A stretch of 64,000 nucleotides of DNA from an uncultured Candidatus Saccharibacteria bacterium (GCA_938046735.1 CALIXF010000009.1:62001-126000); one strand, 5' to 3'. Positions 9,312-17,761 are shown, counted from the first letter of the stretch. Numbers and translations: made by a program. The notes: generated by a model from the letters alone, not told the origin.

Positions 9312-10118
9312 TTATAGACCGATGACATACATGAAATAGAAAGCAATACCGTTTTTTATCATGTGTAGAAGGATACTAGCGTAGATACTGCCAGTATATT
9401 CACGTAGTCCACAGAGAAAAAGACTGAGTGCAAAAACGTTGATACCAACGTTCCATTGTCCATGCATAAGCCCAAAAAGAAGAGAAGTTAAAAGAATAGC
9501 AGGGATAAGTTTTAGCTCCTTGCGTAATTTACTAAAGAGCCAACCACGGAAAATTAGCTCCTCGAAGATCGGGGCGAGGACAACGAGAGCGATAAAGGCA
9601 AATATGCGATCGATGCCGACCAAGTAATGTGAAAAGCCAACGTCTTGAGTTTGATTAACTTGAAACCAAGAAAATCTCTTAAATATTTCAAGGAGAAAAT
9701 ATGAAATAAACATATAACCGACAAAGGCGATAAAACTAATGGTGATATCGAAAAAGGTGGGTAGGCCGACAATCCCAAGATCTTTTTTATCAACCTGCCA
9801 AAGCTTCATCAATTTTTGTAGGGGATTCAATTGAGTGTTTGTCTTTTCTTTTTTTAGGATTATTTTTGGGAGAATAGCTAAGACGATAAAAGTAAATATG
9901 TAGGCAAGTGCGGTATAGACAGTCATCATGACTGGAGTTTTAAAAGTAGCTGCACCGATGGTATAAATAATAGTATAACCAATAATTATTTCACTGGTAA
10001 AGGAAATAATATAGGTTGAAGTAAGATATAAGATTATTTGAGGTAGATTTTTGAGCTTTGAAAATATTTTTTTCAAGCCTCTTTCTTTTCTCTTCTCTTT
10101 GTAATTTATCTGGTCCAT
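9312..10118 (-). CDS. CPBP (CAAX-like) intramembrane metalloprotease
   Basis: A 268-aa polytopic membrane protein with roughly seven hydrophobic segments. The Abi/CPBP signature is clear: E186-E187-L-I-F-R191, F215-G-L-M-H219 and a late H-x-x-x-N (HMIKN) near the C-terminus. These residues form the active site of Rce1-type glutamate proteases. In bacteria, members act in bacteriocin maturation or self-immunity, or have no known substrate. It starts 2 bases after rseP, so it is an operon partner of another intramembrane protease. Family is certain, substrate unknown. Confidence 0.88.
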   Translation of the reverse strand: MDQINYKEKRKERGLKKIFSKLKNLPQIILYLTSTYIISFTSEIIIGYTIIYTIGAATFKTPVMMTVYTALAYIFTFIVLAILPKIILKKEKTNTQLNPLQKLMKLWQVDKKDLGIVGLPTFFDITISFIAFVGYMFISYFLLEIFKRFSWFQVNQTQDVGFSHYLVGIDRIFAFIALVVLAPIFEELIFRGWLFSKLRKELKLIPAILLTSLLFGLMHGQWNVGINVFALSLFLCGLREYTGSIYASILLHMIKNGIAFYFMYVIGL

Positions 10119-10120
10119 GC

Positions 10121-11467
10121 TTATTTTGTGATTTTAATAATATCAAGGATAGTGATAAGGATACTCAAAGCTATGAGTGCGAGAAAGGCGCGACCAACGA
10201 TTTTTTCTTCAGTTTGTTTTTGAAGTTTTTTGCCATGAAGTTTGAAAAAACCGATCAAAAACCAACGGCCGCCATCGAGGGCTGGAATTGGTAAAACATT
10301 CATACAAGCAAGTGAAATAGAAATTACAGCAGCAAGAAAGGCGAGGTTAGTAGGGCCGGCACTTGTGAAAGCTGGAAAAAGAACGCCAATAATGCCAACT
10401 GGACCGGAGACCGATTCACTGACTTTATTCATCTGTTGCTTACCCTCTTCCTTAGTATGACTGTCGCCGCTGAATTGACGAAGTGAACCTTGGAAAATGT
10501 TTTTTATTAATTCGCCAAAACCTTCAAAGGTTTTAGCGGTGATTTGGGTTGTAGTACCAATACCAACAAGTGGGGCTGACCAGGTATATTTAGTGTTAGC
10601 TTCAGTGAGATGTGGCTGCAAAGCGATGCCAAGAGCAGGTTGATTATTTTCTCCAGAACCAAGTTTAGCAGTAGCAGAGTATCTTTTATGGGTTTTAAGA
10701 TCTTCAAGATCGTAAGTGACGGTTTGGTTCTTATGTGCGTTGTTGAAATCGATGACTGACTGCGAGTTAGTGGGTTTAATTGGATTTTCATTATTGCTTT
10801 GCATGTTAATGATCCAGGAATTGTGTTTAATACCGGCTTTTTCAGCGGGCGAATTCTCAAGAACTTTAGAGATAATAACAGGTTGATCTGCTTTTTTTGC
10901 GTCACTCTTTATAGAAAATTGGTTTGTTAGAAAATCTGGCATACCAGTCCAAGCAAGGATGGTAAAAATAACGATGGCAGTAAGCCAGTTCATGATAACG
11001 CCACCAAAAAGAATTTGAGTTTTTTGCCAGAAGTTGGTGGCGCCAAAAGTGCCTTTCTTGGTATCGGCAGCAGACTCGCCGTCCATAGCACAGAAGCCAC
11101 CAATTGGCAGATAATTTAGGCTAAAAATTAAATATTTTTGAGATTTTTGGTATTCAGCTTTTGGAAAACGAAGCCAATAGTACTTTTCCTTATCAGTTTT
11201 TTGTGAAATCTTGATTTTAGCTAGCTTTTTTTGGAGCTTTTGAAAATTAATCTGTCTTTTTCCTTCTTCCGAAAGATTCTCTAGATAGTTTTCAACTTGA
11301 CTAGCAGGTAGATGAATCCAGGCAATGGCACGTGGTGGAAAGCCAATTCCGAATTCGTTGACTTTTACGCCGTTTTTCTTAGCAGTAAGAAAATGCCCTA
11401 ATTCATGCAAGACGACTAAAATAGTTAAAACAATAAAACCGACCAAAATCCCAAATACTATATTCAT
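10121..11467 (-). CDS. rseP: Site-2 intramembrane zinc protease RseP (M50)
   Basis: The 448-aa protein has HELGH at residues 21-25 in the first membrane segment and NVLPIPALDGGRW (the LDG motif with the third zinc ligand) near the C-terminus. Between them lies a PDZ-like domain (about residues 190-290, VLENSPAEKAGIKHNSWI). Such enzymes cleave membrane-anchored regulators and remnant signal peptides. An unusual charged stretch of about 60 residues separates HELGH from the second membrane segment. A TAATAT box with a TGA extension ends 7 bases before the ATG with no Shine-Dalgarno, suggesting a leaderless start. Confidence 0.93.
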   Translation of the reverse strand: MNIVFGILVGFIVLTILVVLHELGHFLTAKKNGVKVNEFGIGFPPRAIAWIHLPASQVENYLENLSEEGKRQINFQKLQKKLAKIKISQKTDKEKYYWLRFPKAEYQKSQKYLIFSLNYLPIGGFCAMDGESAADTKKGTFGATNFWQKTQILFGGVIMNWLTAIVIFTILAWTGMPDFLTNQFSIKSDAKKADQPVIISKVLENSPAEKAGIKHNSWIINMQSNNENPIKPTNSQSVIDFNNAHKNQTVTYDLEDLKTHKRYSATAKLGSGENNQPALGIALQPHLTEANTKYTWSAPLVGIGTTTQITAKTFEGFGELIKNIFQGSLRQFSGDSHTKEEGKQQMNKVSESVSGPVGIIGVLFPAFTSAGPTNLAFLAAVISISLACMNVLPIPALDGGRWFLIGFFKLHGKKLQKQTEEKIVGRAFLALIALSILITILDIIKITK

Positions 11468-11501
11468 AAGTAATATATTATCATAACTTGATTGTGAAAC
11501 T

Positions 11502-11532
11502 AAAAAAATAAACCCTGTAGGGTTTATTTTTT
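11502..11532 (-). terminator. Terminator of the rpsB-tsf operon
   Basis: A perfect 13-bp stem (AAAAAATAAACCC / GGGTTTATTTTTT) with TGTA loop, just after the tsf stop; the T run is on both strands. Confidence 0.9.
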
Positions 11533-11544
11533 ATTGAAGTTTTT

Positions 11545-12135
11545 TTATTCGTTAACACCAAGTTCAATGCGCTTGAATTGACGGACAGTGATGTTCTCGC
11601 CAGTTTTTGCAATCATCTCTTTAATGAACTCGGCAACAGTTTTAGAATCGTCAAGAATGTATGGTTGAAGCATGAGAACTTTATCAGCAAAGGCTTTTTT
11701 GATTTGACCTCCGATGATTTGCTCTTTCATGTTTTCTGGACCTTTGAAATTAGCTTCAAATTCAGCGGCTTTTTCTTTGTAGATGGTTTCTGGAATGTTG
11801 GCTTCGGAGACGTAAAGAGGATTCATGGAAGCAATTTGCATAGCTAATTTATGGGCAAGTTCTTTGAATTCGTCAGTATTGGCGACGAAGCTGGTTTCGC
11901 AGTTAACCTCAACGATGGCACCAAGACGATTGTCGTGAATATAGGAGGCAACGACGCCTTCGCGAGTTTCACGATCACCGCGCTTTTCAGCTTTTGTAAG
12001 ACCTTTTTCACGCATAGCTTTAAGGGCTTTATCAAAATCGCCAGCAGCTTCGACGAGGGCTTTTTTAGCATCAGTTAGACCAACGCCAGAAAGCTCTTTG
12101 AGTTTTTTAATTGCTTCAATGGTAATTTCTGCCAT
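11545..12135 (-). CDS. tsf: Elongation factor Ts
   Basis: EF-Ts exchanges GDP for GTP on EF-Tu. The 196-aa protein has the N-terminal UBA-like domain (IKKLKELSGVGLTDAKKALVE), the catalytic TDEF region (VNCETSFVANTDEFKELAH) and a short C-terminal part containing ENITVRQFKRIELG. It is the shortened form with one core subdomain, common in small genomes. AAAGGAG precedes the ATG. It follows rpsB by 18 bases, the conserved rpsB-tsf pair. Confidence 0.97.
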   Translation of the reverse strand: MAEITIEAIKKLKELSGVGLTDAKKALVEAAGDFDKALKAMREKGLTKAEKRGDRETREGVVASYIHDNRLGAIVEVNCETSFVANTDEFKELAHKLAMQIASMNPLYVSEANIPETIYKEKAAEFEANFKGPENMKEQIIGGQIKKAFADKVLMLQPYILDDSKTVAEFIKEMIAKTGENITVRQFKRIELGVNE

Positions 12136-12153
12136 TTTATACTCCTTTGAAAA

Positions 12154-12840
12154 TTATTGTTTTGCTTGCTTGATAGCTTCGACAAAATAGCCGAGAATTA
12201 ATTTTTCGGTCTTAGTGGAATCGTCATTGGCTGGAATAATGAAGTCAATATCGGTTGGATCGATATTAGTATCACAGATGGCAACGACTGGAATGTTAAG
12301 AGTCTTAGCTTCTTTGATAGCATTCTTGTCTTCGCAGGCGTCGGTAACAATGACGAGACTTGGCTGATCAGTCATATCCTTAATGCCACCGTAGCGGGTA
12401 TTAAGAGTTTCGATCTCTTCTTGAAAACGTTGTACTTCAAGTTTTGAGTAGCGTGCTTCAAGTTCACCTGACTTCATACGTCGTTCAAGGTCTTTAAGCT
12501 TTTTGATCTGGCGATTAACAGTTTCGACATTGGTAAGAGTGCCGCCGATCCAACGCTCAGTGACATAAGGCATTTCGACAGACTCAGCTACTTCTTTCAC
12601 AATAGCTTTGAGCTGTTTTTTAGTACCAACAAAGAGGATTTTCTTACCGTCTTTTACGACTTTCTCGATAACTGGAAGAACGTGTTCAATACCGTCAACG
12701 GTCTTTTCGAGATTAATAATATGAGTGTCTTGGCGTTTGCTGTGGATATATTCAGCCATTTTTGGGTGCCAGCGTGAGGTCTTATGACCAAAGTGTGCTC
12801 CAGCTTCGAGGAGCTCTTTCATGTCAATCTTAATAGACAT
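12154..12840 (-). CDS. rpsB: 30S ribosomal protein S2
   Basis: The 228-aa protein matches uS2: KELLEAGAHFGHKTSRWHPK at the start, FVGTKKQLKAIVKE in the middle, and VVAICDTNIDPTDIDFIIPANDD near the end. ATG 12840 (MSIKIDMKEL) is preferred over a codon six residues earlier because AAAGGAA lies at correct spacing before it. It heads the rpsB-tsf operon; a TATAAT at 12922-12917 is the likely -10. Confidence 0.97.
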   Translation of the reverse strand: MSIKIDMKELLEAGAHFGHKTSRWHPKMAEYIHSKRQDTHIINLEKTVDGIEHVLPVIEKVVKDGKKILFVGTKKQLKAIVKEVAESVEMPYVTERWIGGTLTNVETVNRQIKKLKDLERRMKSGELEARYSKLEVQRFQEEIETLNTRYGGIKDMTDQPSLVIVTDACEDKNAIKEAKTLNIPVVAICDTNIDPTDIDFIIPANDDSTKTEKLILGYFVEAIKQAKQ

Positions 12841-12916
12841 GTTTTCCTTTCCCTTCACTTCGCTTTTGTTTCAGGAAAACGTGCGAAGTTGTTTCATTAA
12901 AATTATTAATGCTCTT

Positions 12917-12922
12917 ATTATA
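12917..12922 (-). promoter_or_regulatory. Candidate -10 element of the rpsB-tsf operon
   Basis: Minus-strand TATAAT about 77 bases upstream of the rpsB start; no convincing -35. It would leave a leader of about 70 bases, room for S2-type autoregulation, though I cannot show such a structure. Confidence 0.4.
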
Positions 12923-12986
12923 CTATATTTTGGTATTTTGTATAGAGGTAAAAGGTGGTGGATATCATGAATTTAACATAAGCTTA

Positions 12987-13015
12987 TTGACAAAATGCTA
13001 AATATATGATATAAT
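12987..13015 (+). promoter_or_regulatory. Full-consensus sigma-70-type promoter
   Basis: TTGACA at 12987-12992, exactly 17 bp, then TATAAT at 13010-13015 with a TGA extended -10 at 13007-13009. This is the strongest promoter match in the window. An 11-bp direct repeat AACATAAGCTT occurs just upstream (12975-12985) and just downstream (13019-13029), bracketing the promoter; the first copy contains the palindrome ATAAGCTTAT. The repeats could be operator sites. Confidence 0.85.
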
Positions 13016-13021
13016 CAAAAC

Positions 13022-13255
13022 ATAAGCTTGAAAGAGAAATATGGAGAGCTTATAGTGGCTACCTGTAGGTAGTTTGATTAAAAACTTGAGTTGAGCAGTG
13101 ACTTTCTTGCGTACCTCTAAGCGGTATAAGATGACAGGATGTTTTTCGTGTTATCTTATACCGTTTGGGGGAGAATCCGAGCGGATATTTATCATCGAAC
13201 ATAGGGTTCGTTGGATTTGTAAGCCGGCGGGCAATATACGCGGAAAGGAGCCAGT
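13022..13255 (+). promoter_or_regulatory. Long structured 5' leader (possible cis-regulatory RNA)
   Basis: About 230 bases separate the predicted start of transcription from the 186-aa gene, very long for this genome. The leader can form several hairpins: ATAAGCT/AGCTTAT near the 5' end, CTACC-TGTA-GGTAG, a 15-bp stem CGGTATAAGATGACA / TGTTATCTTATACCG (13111-13152 area), TCCG-AG-CGGA, and CGAAC/GTTCG. None has a T run, so they are not simple terminators. A strong AAAGGAG ends the leader. I do not recognise a riboswitch, 6S, SRP, tmRNA or RNase P motif. No gene is visible on either strand between 12841 and 13255. Confidence 0.55.
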
Positions 13256-13816
13256 ATGGCAACAAGTATTCTAACTATAAAGAATGGAAAAATTGAAGAG
13301 CATAACGATAGATATTTTCATTCTCTTTCTGAGGATGGGAAGCAGTATTCTGGTAATGGCTGGGATGTTACCTTAAAGGAAGGTTGTAATGGCCGCCCTG
13401 GTAGGATCATTTGCCATGCCGAGAGGGTATATTCATATGGCCCGGCAATTTGCCACCGTGAGTTTAAACTCGAGGACGGAGTCCTGGGTCTTGCTGGAGG
13501 TAATATCACCTCCAGGTATGCCTATTTTAGGTCAGATGATTTTGCTCAATGGTTGAAGGAGAATGGCATACAGGCTGTCCGTCGCCAAGATCCAAATAGT
13601 ACTTATAGGTCTTCAAATCCTGTAAGCGACTATTGGAGTCATAATCTCGTCATCGATACTGATGGTGAGACGGAATATAGTGAGGACCTTAAGTCCATTA
13701 CTATATCCGGGGCGACCTATGCCAAGGTTGCGCAGCGATACTGTGATGGTATCGGCTGGCATACCAAGGCTGCGATCCTCTATACAGAGGCAAGGGATGT
13801 AAAATCCCTCTTCTGA
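13256..13816 (+). CDS. Orphan soluble protein of unknown function
   Basis: A 186-aa protein I do not recognise. It has no signal peptide and no membrane segment. It contains two Cys-His pairs (RIICHAERV, AICHREFKL), four cysteines in the first half plus one near the end, and several aromatic/glycine-rich strands suggesting a beta-rich fold. An AAAGGAG motif precedes the ATG. The coding sequence is noticeably richer in G and C and uses codons such as GGC, CGC and GTC more than its neighbours, which hints at foreign origin. It has its own consensus promoter, long leader and terminator between rpsB and rpmE2, so it is a self-contained unit. Confidence 0.75.
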   Translation: MATSILTIKNGKIEEHNDRYFHSLSEDGKQYSGNGWDVTLKEGCNGRPGRIICHAERVYSYGPAICHREFKLEDGVLGLAGGNITSRYAYFRSDDFAQWLKENGIQAVRRQDPNSTYRSSNPVSDYWSHNLVIDTDGETEYSEDLKSITISGATYAKVAQRYCDGIGWHTKAAILYTEARDVKSLF

Positions 13817-13835
13817 TCAACTCATGTACCTTATT

Positions 13836-13867
13836 AACCCTCGGATTATATCTGGGGGTTTTCTTTT
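13836..13867 (+). terminator. Terminator of the orphan gene
   Basis: ACCCTCGGA / TCTGGGGGT stem (9 bp with two wobble pairs), 5-base loop, followed by TTTTCTTTTT. Confidence 0.75.
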
Positions 13868-13897
13868 TGTGCGAAACTGGCTAACCTTTTTAATGAC

Positions 13898-13926
13898 TTT
13901 ACAATTTAAGGATAATCTGATATTAT
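13898..13926 (+). promoter_or_regulatory. rpmE2 promoter
   Basis: TTTACA at 13898-13903, 17 bp, TATTAT at 13921-13926 with a TGA extension. The predicted start leaves a leader of about 5 bases before the rpmE2 ATG. Confidence 0.7.
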
Positions 13927-13937
13927 TTTGGGTAATT

Positions 13938-14267
13938 ATGAGTAAAAAAGAATTACATCCAAAAGATTATCGTTTTGTAGTTTTTTCAGATGAGGCAGCG
14001 AATTTCTCTTTTCTAACTAAATCTACTGCAAAAAGCGACGAGACTATTAAGTGGACTGATGGAAACGAGTATCCACTCGTGAAAGTACAGATTTCTTCAG
14101 CTTCCCACCCATTCTTCACCGGTGAAGAAAAGATTATCGATACTGAAGGTCGTGTCGATCGCTTCAAGGCTCGTGCCAAAAAGGCCGAAGAACGTAAAGC
14201 TGCACTTGCCAATAAGGCAAGAAAAGCTGAAAAAGAGGCTGAGAAGAAAGCTGCAAAAGAAGACTAA
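13938..14267 (+). CDS. rpmE2: 50S ribosomal protein L31 type B (cysteine-free)
   Basis: The 109-aa protein matches type B L31: HPKDYRFVVFSDEAANFSFL, YPLVKVQISSASHPFFTGEE and TEGRVDRFKARAKK. The zinc-binding cysteines of type A L31 are absent; there is no cysteine at all. A Lys/Ala/Glu-rich tail of about 35 residues extends beyond the usual end. ATG 13938 is used; longer in-frame readings run through the preceding terminator and promoter. It has its own promoter and terminator. Confidence 0.92.
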   Translation: MSKKELHPKDYRFVVFSDEAANFSFLTKSTAKSDETIKWTDGNEYPLVKVQISSASHPFFTGEEKIIDTEGRVDRFKARAKKAEERKAALANKARKAEKEAEKKAAKED

Positions 14268-14277
14268 TCCAATTAAA

Positions 14278-14309
14278 ATAAAGATAGTACAAACTATCTT
14301 TATTTTTTT
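14278..14309 (+). terminator. Terminator after rpmE2
   Basis: ATAAAGATAGT / ACTATCTTTAT stem (11 bp), loop ACAA, followed by seven T. Confidence 0.9.
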
Positions 14310-14336
14310 GTTAATTCCCTGTTATAATGAACATAC

Positions 14337-14413
14337 GGGTCTTTAGCTCAGTTGGCTAGAGCGTACGATTCACATTCGTAAGGTCACTGGTTCGAGCCCA
14401 GTAAGACCCACCA
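14337..14413 (+). tRNA. tRNA-Val (anticodon CAC)
   Basis: A 77-nt cloverleaf: acceptor GGGTCTT / AAGACCC, D arm GCTC...GAGC, anticodon stem TACGA / TCGTA with loop TTCACAT (anticodon CAC, reads GTG), T arm ACTGG-TTCGAGC-CCAGT, discriminator A and encoded CCA. TATAAT at 14323-14328 gives a start just upstream. prfA begins only 9 bases after the CCA, so the two are almost certainly on one transcript. Confidence 0.97.
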
Positions 14414-14422
14414 GAATAGATT

Positions 14423-15487
14423 ATGCAAGAAAAAATAAAGAGTTTGGTTGAAGAAGCTGAAAAAATTACAGTTTTTTTGGCTGACCCAAATGCCTACATG
14501 GATGAGAGTTTTGCCTCAAAATCGAAACGTTTATCCGAGATTAATGAAATTATAAATATTAATAAAGAAATTAAGCAATGCGAGAGTCATATTAAGGACG
14601 CTGAAACGTTACTTGATGATACTGAGCTTGCCGAGATGGCAAAAATAGATATCGAGGAAAATCAGAAAAAGATTGAAGACTTGACGGTTAGTTTGGAGGA
14701 AAAATTGATTCCACGTGACCCAGATGACGATAAGCCAGCTATTATGGAAATTAGGGCAGGAGCTGGAGGTGACGAGGCTTCATTATTTGCGGCTGAGCTT
14801 TACCGAATGTATTTAAGATATGCTGAAAAACATGAACTAAAAACAGAACTGATGTCTGAGAACGCTAATGAGGCTGGTGGTGTAAAAGAGGTGGTCTTAA
14901 AAATTTCTGGAGAGAGACCTTTTGGCAATTTAAAATTTGAAGGTGGCGTCCATCGTGTACAACGTGTGCCGGTAACCGAATCTCAGGGGCGAATCCATAC
15001 TTCGACAGCAACCGTGGTGGTATTGCCTGAAGTTAAAGAATCGGAGATCGAAATTGACGAAAAAGATTTGAGGATTGATATCTATCATTCTGGTGGTCAC
15101 GGTGGGCAGTCGGTAAATACAACTAATTCGGCTATACGCATCACGCATTATCCTTCGGGAATAGTAGTAGCAATGCAAGATGAAAGATCGCTTAGGCAAA
15201 ATAAAGAGAAAGCGATGATGGTTTTACGTACGCGCTTAAATGAGATTAAACGAGCAGAAGAAGCTGCAAGCGCTTCGGCGGCACGTAAATCATTAATTGG
15301 AACTGGCGATCGATCAGAAAAAATTCGCACCTATAATTTCCCACAGGATCGCGTGACTGATCATCGTATTCATTATTCACGGTCAAATATTAACGCCGTG
15401 ATGGACGGTGATCTTGATGATATTCTGGCAGAATTAAAAAAATACGAAATGCAGATGATTCGCGACGAAAATGGTATTTCGGAGTAA
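14423..15487 (+). CDS. prfA: Peptide chain release factor 1
   Basis: RF1 reads UAA and UAG stops. The 354-aa protein carries the recognition loop tripeptide PVT (PAT/PxT family pattern, in HRVQRVPVTESQGR) and the catalytic GGQ in YHSGGHGGQSVNTTNS, whose glutamine is methylated by PrmC, encoded 8 bases downstream. RF2's SPF motif is absent, so this is RF1. No Shine-Dalgarno is seen. The gene follows tRNA-Val by 9 bases, so tRNA 3' processing would leave a 9-base leader. Confidence 0.97.
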   Translation: MQEKIKSLVEEAEKITVFLADPNAYMDESFASKSKRLSEINEIININKEIKQCESHIKDAETLLDDTELAEMAKIDIEENQKKIEDLTVSLEEKLIPRDPDDDKPAIMEIRAGAGGDEASLFAAELYRMYLRYAEKHELKTELMSENANEAGGVKEVVLKISGERPFGNLKFEGGVHRVQRVPVTESQGRIHTSTATVVVLPEVKESEIEIDEKDLRIDIYHSGGHGGQSVNTTNSAIRITHYPSGIVVAMQDERSLRQNKEKAMMVLRTRLNEIKRAEEAASASAARKSLIGTGDRSEKIRTYNFPQDRVTDHRIHYSRSNINAVMDGDLDDILAELKKYEMQMIRDENGISE

Positions 15488-15495
15488 GGATTTAG

Positions 15496-16452
15496 ATGGC
15501 GTTAACAGTTAAAAGATGGCTAACGCAGGCAAAAACATTGGTTAATCCGATTGATGCAGAGTTGATTTTAACCAATGTGGTTAAGGCTGCTGATCGCACG
15601 TATCTGGTGGCTCACGAGGAATCGATTCTATCTGATAAAGAGCGTCAGGCCGCGGATCGAATGCTTGGGCTTAGGACACAACATGTACCGCTAGCTTATA
15701 TTACTGGTGAAAAATGGTTTTATGGCCATAAGTTTAAAATCAATCCGGATGTTTTGATCCCCCGTCCGGAAACTGAGACGATGGTTGATCTCGCGATTAA
15801 GCTATATAGTTTTAAATTGAAAACTAAAATCGAGACTTTTGATTCTTTGATCAAAGAAAAGTTTGGTGTGATTGAACCAAGCTGGCCGGATAATCCGACG
15901 ATTAAGGAAGAATACGCTAGGCTAAAAACAGAAATAATGTCACCGGTTTTAATATTTGAGGTGGGTGTAGGGTCAGGATGTGTGGCTATTTCAACAGCTT
16001 TAGCTTGCCCAAATGCGGAAGTCATTGGAATTGATATTTCAAAGGAAGCTTTAAAAGTTGCCGCATATAATGCAGTGCAGTTTAAAACAAAGAACCTACA
16101 TTTAACAGTCGGAGATCTGCTCAAAAATGTTAAAGAGAATGTTCCAGTGCCTGACATTATGATGGCTAATTTGCCGTATGTGGATCGGGCTTGGGAATGG
16201 CAGTCGCCGGAAATCGAATATGAACCGGCCGTGGCACTTTTTGCAGAAAAAAATGGTTTGGAGTTAATTTATAAGTTGATTAGACAGATCCGGAATAAGT
16301 GGTCGCACTTATTTGAGGAAAAGGTAACTCACCAAAAATACTTACTACTTGAGTCGGATATGAGCCAACAGGAGAAGATTATTCGTTATGCAAAACGTTA
16401 TGGTTTTAAATATGTTGGTTCAGAAGGGCTGATCACCTGGTTTGAATATTAG
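15496..16452 (+). CDS. prmC: Release-factor glutamine methyltransferase PrmC
   Basis: PrmC methylates the glutamine of the GGQ motif in release factors. The 318-aa protein has PRPETE at 89-94, the SAM-binding motif FEVGVGSGCVAIS at about 154-166 and N225-L-P-Y228, the NPPY-type catalytic motif with Leu at the second position. About 45 extra residues (about 104-150, charged, KTKIETFDSLIKEKFG) separate PRPETE from the SAM motif, where most PrmC proteins have only a short linker. It follows prfA by 8 bases with AAGGA before the ATG. Confidence 0.94.
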   Translation: MALTVKRWLTQAKTLVNPIDAELILTNVVKAADRTYLVAHEESILSDKERQAADRMLGLRTQHVPLAYITGEKWFYGHKFKINPDVLIPRPETETMVDLAIKLYSFKLKTKIETFDSLIKEKFGVIEPSWPDNPTIKEEYARLKTEIMSPVLIFEVGVGSGCVAISTALACPNAEVIGIDISKEALKVAAYNAVQFKTKNLHLTVGDLLKNVKENVPVPDIMMANLPYVDRAWEWQSPEIEYEPAVALFAEKNGLELIYKLIRQIRNKWSHLFEEKVTHQKYLLLESDMSQQEKIIRYAKRYGFKYVGSEGLITWFEY

Positions 16453-16466
16453 AATATAAGTCGTTT

Positions 16467-16500
16467 AAAAATAGACCGTTACGGTCTATTTTTATTTTTG
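16467..16500. terminator. Bidirectional terminator between prmC and htrA
   Basis: 12-bp stem AAAAATAGACCG-type / CGGTCTATTTTT with a TTA loop at 16467-16493 and T runs on both strands, between the convergent prmC and htrA genes. Confidence 0.9.
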
Positions 16501-16513
16501 CTTTAGACGACTA

Positions 16514-17737
16514 CTACTTGTAGGCCGCTAAAGTGAGTTTTATGTTTTCGGTTTTATTATTGCGCATAATTGTAAGCTCGACTGTGTCGCCAACCGAATA
16601 TTCACCGATCAGGCTTGAAAGTGAACCAGCAACACCTATTTCAACGCCATTAACAGCAGTAATGATATCGTTTTCTTTAAGTCCAGCCTTATCACCGGCG
16701 CTGTCTGGTATAATGGCTGAATTATTTTTACTAGATGAAATTAAGGCGCCATGCGTTACATCAAGTTTCTTCTCTTTGGCAATGGACGGAGTAAGATTGA
16801 CATATCGTACGCCAATGACGGCGCGTTCGAAACCACGACCGTTGAGTACGCTATTAATGATACCTTTGACGCTGGAGATTGGAATTGCGAAGCCGACGTT
16901 ATTGCCTTGGCTGGCGTAGGCAGTATTGATACCAATTACTTCGCCTGCAGCATTGAGGAGTGGCCCGCCAGAATTACCACCGTTAATTGCGGCATCCGTT
17001 TGGATCATATCGGAAAGTGTTTCATATTGTGTTCGTGAAGAATCAGTAGCGGTGAGACTACGACCTTTGCCGGAAATAATTCCAGAAGTAACAGAGTTTT
17101 GATAAGCACCAAGTGCGTTGCCAATAGCAATAACTTGTTGACCCGCAGTGATTGTCTTAGACTCGCCAAGTTTGATTGGTGTGAGATCCTTAGCATTTTT
17201 TATCTTGATAATTGCGAAATCATTAAGCGGATCGGTGCCGATTAGTTCGACATCTTCAAAAGCTGTACCATCATCAAGTAATACTCCAATTTTATTAGCG
17301 CCAGATACAACGTGTTTGTTAGTAGCAATGTAGCCATCACTGCTAAGAATGAAACCGGTACCAGCCGCCGTTGTGGATGATTCGGAGCTAAGTAAAGATC
17401 TTTGTGTAGTACTAGTAACAATTGAAACTACGCTTTTTGAAACTGAATTTGCAACACTAGCGATAGAGCCTTCGGTAAAATTTAGAGAATTACCATTTGA
17501 GGCCGAAGTATGAAGACGGGAACTAAGATCTGCCGAAAGATTTTTCGTTAGTTGTAGATTATAAAGGCTACTAGAGAGCGCAATAACCACTAGAGCAATA
17601 ACAGCAGGACTGGTCTTCGATTTTTTAGATGAATTAGGCTCAAACGACTGATAATTATCTATGGTAACGGGTTCAGTCTGATTTATTTCTTTATTAGATT
17701 CAGTTTTTTTATTATCTGAATGAGTTTCGTTAGTCAT
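16514..17737 (-). CDS. htrA: HtrA/DegP-type trypsin-like serine protease with PDZ domain
   Basis: The 407-aa protein has a Ser/Asn/Glu-rich cytosolic start, a membrane anchor at about 43-60 (SPAVIALVVIALSSSL), a trypsin-like domain with catalytic H142, D173 and S256 (GNSGGP), and one C-terminal PDZ domain (about 305-400). It should act outside the membrane in protein quality control of the cell envelope. GGAGG stands before the ATG. The neighbouring membrane protein and lepB lie upstream on the same strand. DegS/DegP/HtrA subtypes cannot be separated from sequence alone. Confidence 0.94.
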   Translation of the reverse strand: MTNETHSDNKKTESNKEINQTEPVTIDNYQSFEPNSSKKSKTSPAVIALVVIALSSSLYNLQLTKNLSADLSSRLHTSASNGNSLNFTEGSIASVANSVSKSVVSIVTSTTQRSLLSSESSTTAAGTGFILSSDGYIATNKHVVSGANKIGVLLDDGTAFEDVELIGTDPLNDFAIIKIKNAKDLTPIKLGESKTITAGQQVIAIGNALGAYQNSVTSGIISGKGRSLTATDSSRTQYETLSDMIQTDAAINGGNSGGPLLNAAGEVIGINTAYASQGNNVGFAIPISSVKGIINSVLNGRGFERAVIGVRYVNLTPSIAKEKKLDVTHGALISSSKNNSAIIPDSAGDKAGLKENDIITAVNGVEIGVAGSLSSLIGEYSVGDTVELTIMRNNKTENIKLTLAAYK

Positions 17738-17761
17738 ATTATTTACCTCCTTTTGTATATA

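Noticed and set aside
13059..13265. Minus-strand open frame of 68 codons
   Set aside because: It lies antisense to the structured leader, has no ribosome binding site and no recognisable composition.
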